In this document: piece after piece, positions 62,791 through 64,000 of the stretch
How positions within the stretch are numbered: position 1 is the stretch's first letter
Layout of the letters: each line of letters opens with the position of its first letter
DNA from: Zobellia alginiliquefaciens
GTDB taxonomy: Bacteria; Bacteroidota; Bacteroidia; Flavobacteriales; Flavobacteriaceae
Direction: 5' to 3'
Length of the DNA: 64,000 bases
Assembly: GCF_029323795.1 (NCBI RefSeq)
Contig: NZ_CP119758.1
Span: forward strand, 1,612,001 to 1,676,000
Program-made: the position numbers and the translations under genes
Notes under the pieces: generated by a model
Database searches by the model: none
Seen by the model: only the letters and a program-made list of their open reading frames with translations
Told to the model about the DNA's origin: nothing

Positions 62791-63612
62791 CTATCCTAGA
62801 CCTACATCCAAGATCATCATAATTATAAATCCGCCTATAAAGCCCATAGTGGCAATATCCGTATATTTATCTTGCTGCGTTTCCGGTATCACCTCTTCCA
62901 CCACAACAAAAATCATTGCTCCTGCAGCAAATGATAATGCATAAGGTAATATAGGTTGAAATGTCAAAACTGCCCAAGCCCCTAAAACTGCGGCTATGGG
63001 CTCCACCAATGCAGATGCCTGCCCATACATAAAACTCTTTGACCTACTAAGACCTTGTCTTCTTAATGGCATGGCAACAGCAAAACCTTCCGGAAAATTT
63101 TGTAAACCTATTCCTAAAGCCAATGCTACGGCACCACCGATACTAGCCCCCTCAAAACCCGCAGCTACCCCACCAAAGAGTACGCCAACGGCCAGTCCTT
63201 CTGGAATATTATGTAACGTGATAGCCAATGTTAAAAGCGTAGTCCTATGCCAAGGCGTTTTAATACCTTCCTTTTCACTCTCCTTAAAGTTGATATGCAA
63301 ATGCGGAAGCACCTTATCCAACCCAAAAATAAAGAGAGAACCCAAAAGGAAACCTACAGCGGCGGGGATTACTTTAACAAATCCCTCGCCTGGGCTCATT
63401 TCTATACCTGGTGCCAAGAGGCTCCAAAAACTTGCCGCTACCATAACCCCACCGGTAAAACCGAGCATACCATCCAAAAGGGCACGGTTCATTCCTTTAA
63501 AGAAAAAAACCAATGCAGCACCTGCTGCAGTTAACCCCCAAGTAAACAGTGTGGCGTAAAATGCCGCCAAAACCGGATCTATGGATTCAAAATAATTAAT
63601 TATCTCTTGCAT
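62791..63612 (-). CDS. ZIP-family metal transporter
   Basis: 273 residues, about eight helices, of the GufA/ZupT-like bacterial ZIP group that imports zinc, iron or manganese. Signatures: FTGGVMVAASFWSLLAPGIEM (TM2-TM3 region), HNIPEGLAVGVLFGG (His/Asn/Glu metal ligands, about 139-153) and NFPEGFAVAMPLRRQG (about 174-189), MIFVVVEEVIPETQ. It starts one base after the stop of the DtxR/MntR-type regulator gene, so both belong to one operon and the metal is probably sensed by that regulator. Confidence 0.93.
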   Translation of the reverse strand: MQEIINYFESIDPVLAAFYATLFTWGLTAAGAALVFFFKGMNRALLDGMLGFTGGVMVAASFWSLLAPGIEMSPGEGFVKVIPAAVGFLLGSLFIFGLDKVLPHLHINFKESEKEGIKTPWHRTTLLTLAITLHNIPEGLAVGVLFGGVAAGFEGASIGGAVALALGIGLQNFPEGFAVAMPLRRQGLSRSKSFMYGQASALVEPIAAVLGAWAVLTFQPILPYALSFAAGAMIFVVVEEVIPETQQDKYTDIATMGFIGGFIIMMILDVGLG

Positions 63613-63613
63613 A

Positions 63614-64000
63614 TTATTCCGTTATTTTAAGATATAAATTTGCTGCAATCTGGTCCGAGATGCGAATATCCTTCCCTTTGACCTGAATATGCAGCGAGCC
63701 ATCAAACTCTTCCTTCTCCAACACAAGTATGGTATCTCCCAAAGCTATTTTATTCTTATCCAAAAACTTAAGAAATGGTGCCGATGAATCCTTTACCCCA
63801 ACACAGGTACCACTTGCTCCAACAGGTATCTCGCTCAGCAATTTCTTCACAGCTTTTTTAAACTCCCCGTTTTTAGATGGAATAGGATCACCATGTGGAT
63901 CCACCTGAGGATACCCAAGAAGCTTATCTAAGCTATCCGTAAGCTTTTCACTTTTAATGTGCTCTAATTGCTCCGCCACCTCATGAACCTCGTCCCAAGC
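63614..64000 (-). CDS. DtxR/MntR-family metal-dependent regulator, N-terminus beyond window
   Basis: Only the last ~128 codons are present; the reading frame stays open to base 64000 (AWDEVHEVAEQLEHIKSEKL), so the winged-helix DNA-binding domain lies outside. Visible: the dimerisation domain with WDEVHEVAEQLEHIKSEKLTDSLDKLLGYPQVDPHGDPIP (metal-ligand His/Glu residues of DtxR and MntR) and a C-terminal FeoA/SH3-like domain (GTCVGVKDSSAPFLKFLDKNKIALGDTILVLEKE). The FeoA-like domain places it in the longer DtxR/IdeR group. Encoded one base before the ZIP transporter, which it probably controls in response to Mn, Fe or Zn. Confidence 0.92.
   Translation of the reverse strand, partial: AWDEVHEVAEQLEHIKSEKLTDSLDKLLGYPQVDPHGDPIPSKNGEFKKAVKKLLSEIPVGASGTCVGVKDSSAPFLKFLDKNKIALGDTILVLEKEEFDGSLHIQVKGKDIRISDQIAANLYLKITE

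Noticed and set aside
62996-63559. 187-codon plus-strand ORF rich in Pro/Ala/Lys
   Set aside because: Antisense shadow of the ZIP transporter; composition reflects reversed hydrophobic codons and no domain is recognisable.
1-64000. CRISPR arrays, insertion sequences, prophage, toxin-antitoxin modules, rRNA
   Set aside because: None could be recognised: no transposase, integrase, phage structural or Cas-like protein and no short regular repeats were seen.

Overview
The window looks like the chromosome of a marine or plant-polymer-degrading Flavobacteriaceae bacterium (Bacteroidota). Evidence: a SusC-type TonB receptor with its ECF sigma/FecR pair, a NUDIX-type arabinose regulator, PKD-domain lipoproteins, AT-rich intergenic DNA, almost no Shine-Dalgarno signals, and several promoters of the Bacteroidota form TTG-N19/20-TAnnTTTG. 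The genus cannot be fixed from sequence alone.

Layout. (1) 1-4566, minus strand: sigma factor, FecR and the first ~850 residues of a SusC-type receptor. (2) 4748-11098, minus: a complete L-arabinose catabolic set (NUDIX regulator, araB, araD, SSS symporter, araA). Matching candidate operators lie in front of araB and in front of the regulator. (3) 11485-36481: a large surface/exopolysaccharide locus built as two converging blocks. The plus block has an SDR epimerase, an FAD oxidoreductase, a polysaccharide deacetylase, a GT2 and a GT-C enzyme. The minus block, read from 36481 down to 17480, has the initiating sugar-phosphate transferase, Wza-like exporter, Wzc-like kinase, Wzy-like polymerase, Wzx-like flippase, four GT4-type transferases, three paralogous polysaccharide-lyase-like proteins (one a 1062-residue PKD lipoprotein) and an O-acetyltransferase. 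This is a full Wzx/Wzy-type pathway with its own putative lyases. (4) 37080-43914: 6-phosphofructokinase, a decayed gene, an Nramp-like transporter coupled to a class I phosphomannose isomerase behind a strong promoter/operator, a PhoD-type phosphatase, and a membrane zinc-ribbon protein. (5) 44256-50072: two tandem GH2 beta-galactosidase-like enzymes and a very short lipoprotein ORF. (6) 50232-64000: tRNA-Asn, RseP protease, SCO1, FeoA/FeoB and a Cys-rich partner, a TonB-box-independent CarboxypepD_reg-like protein, DUF423, an NTF2-like protein, a GH63-like glucosidase, a GAF histidine kinase, a ZIP transporter and a DtxR/MntR-type regulator cut by the window end.

The most unusual items are the Nramp-like/phosphomannose isomerase operon, whose transporter lacks the metal-binding motifs and whose control region looks sugar-type rather than metal-type, and the three lyase paralogues embedded in the polysaccharide export locus. 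No CRISPR array, insertion sequence, phage or rRNA was seen. All functional calls are from motif recognition; no database search was run.
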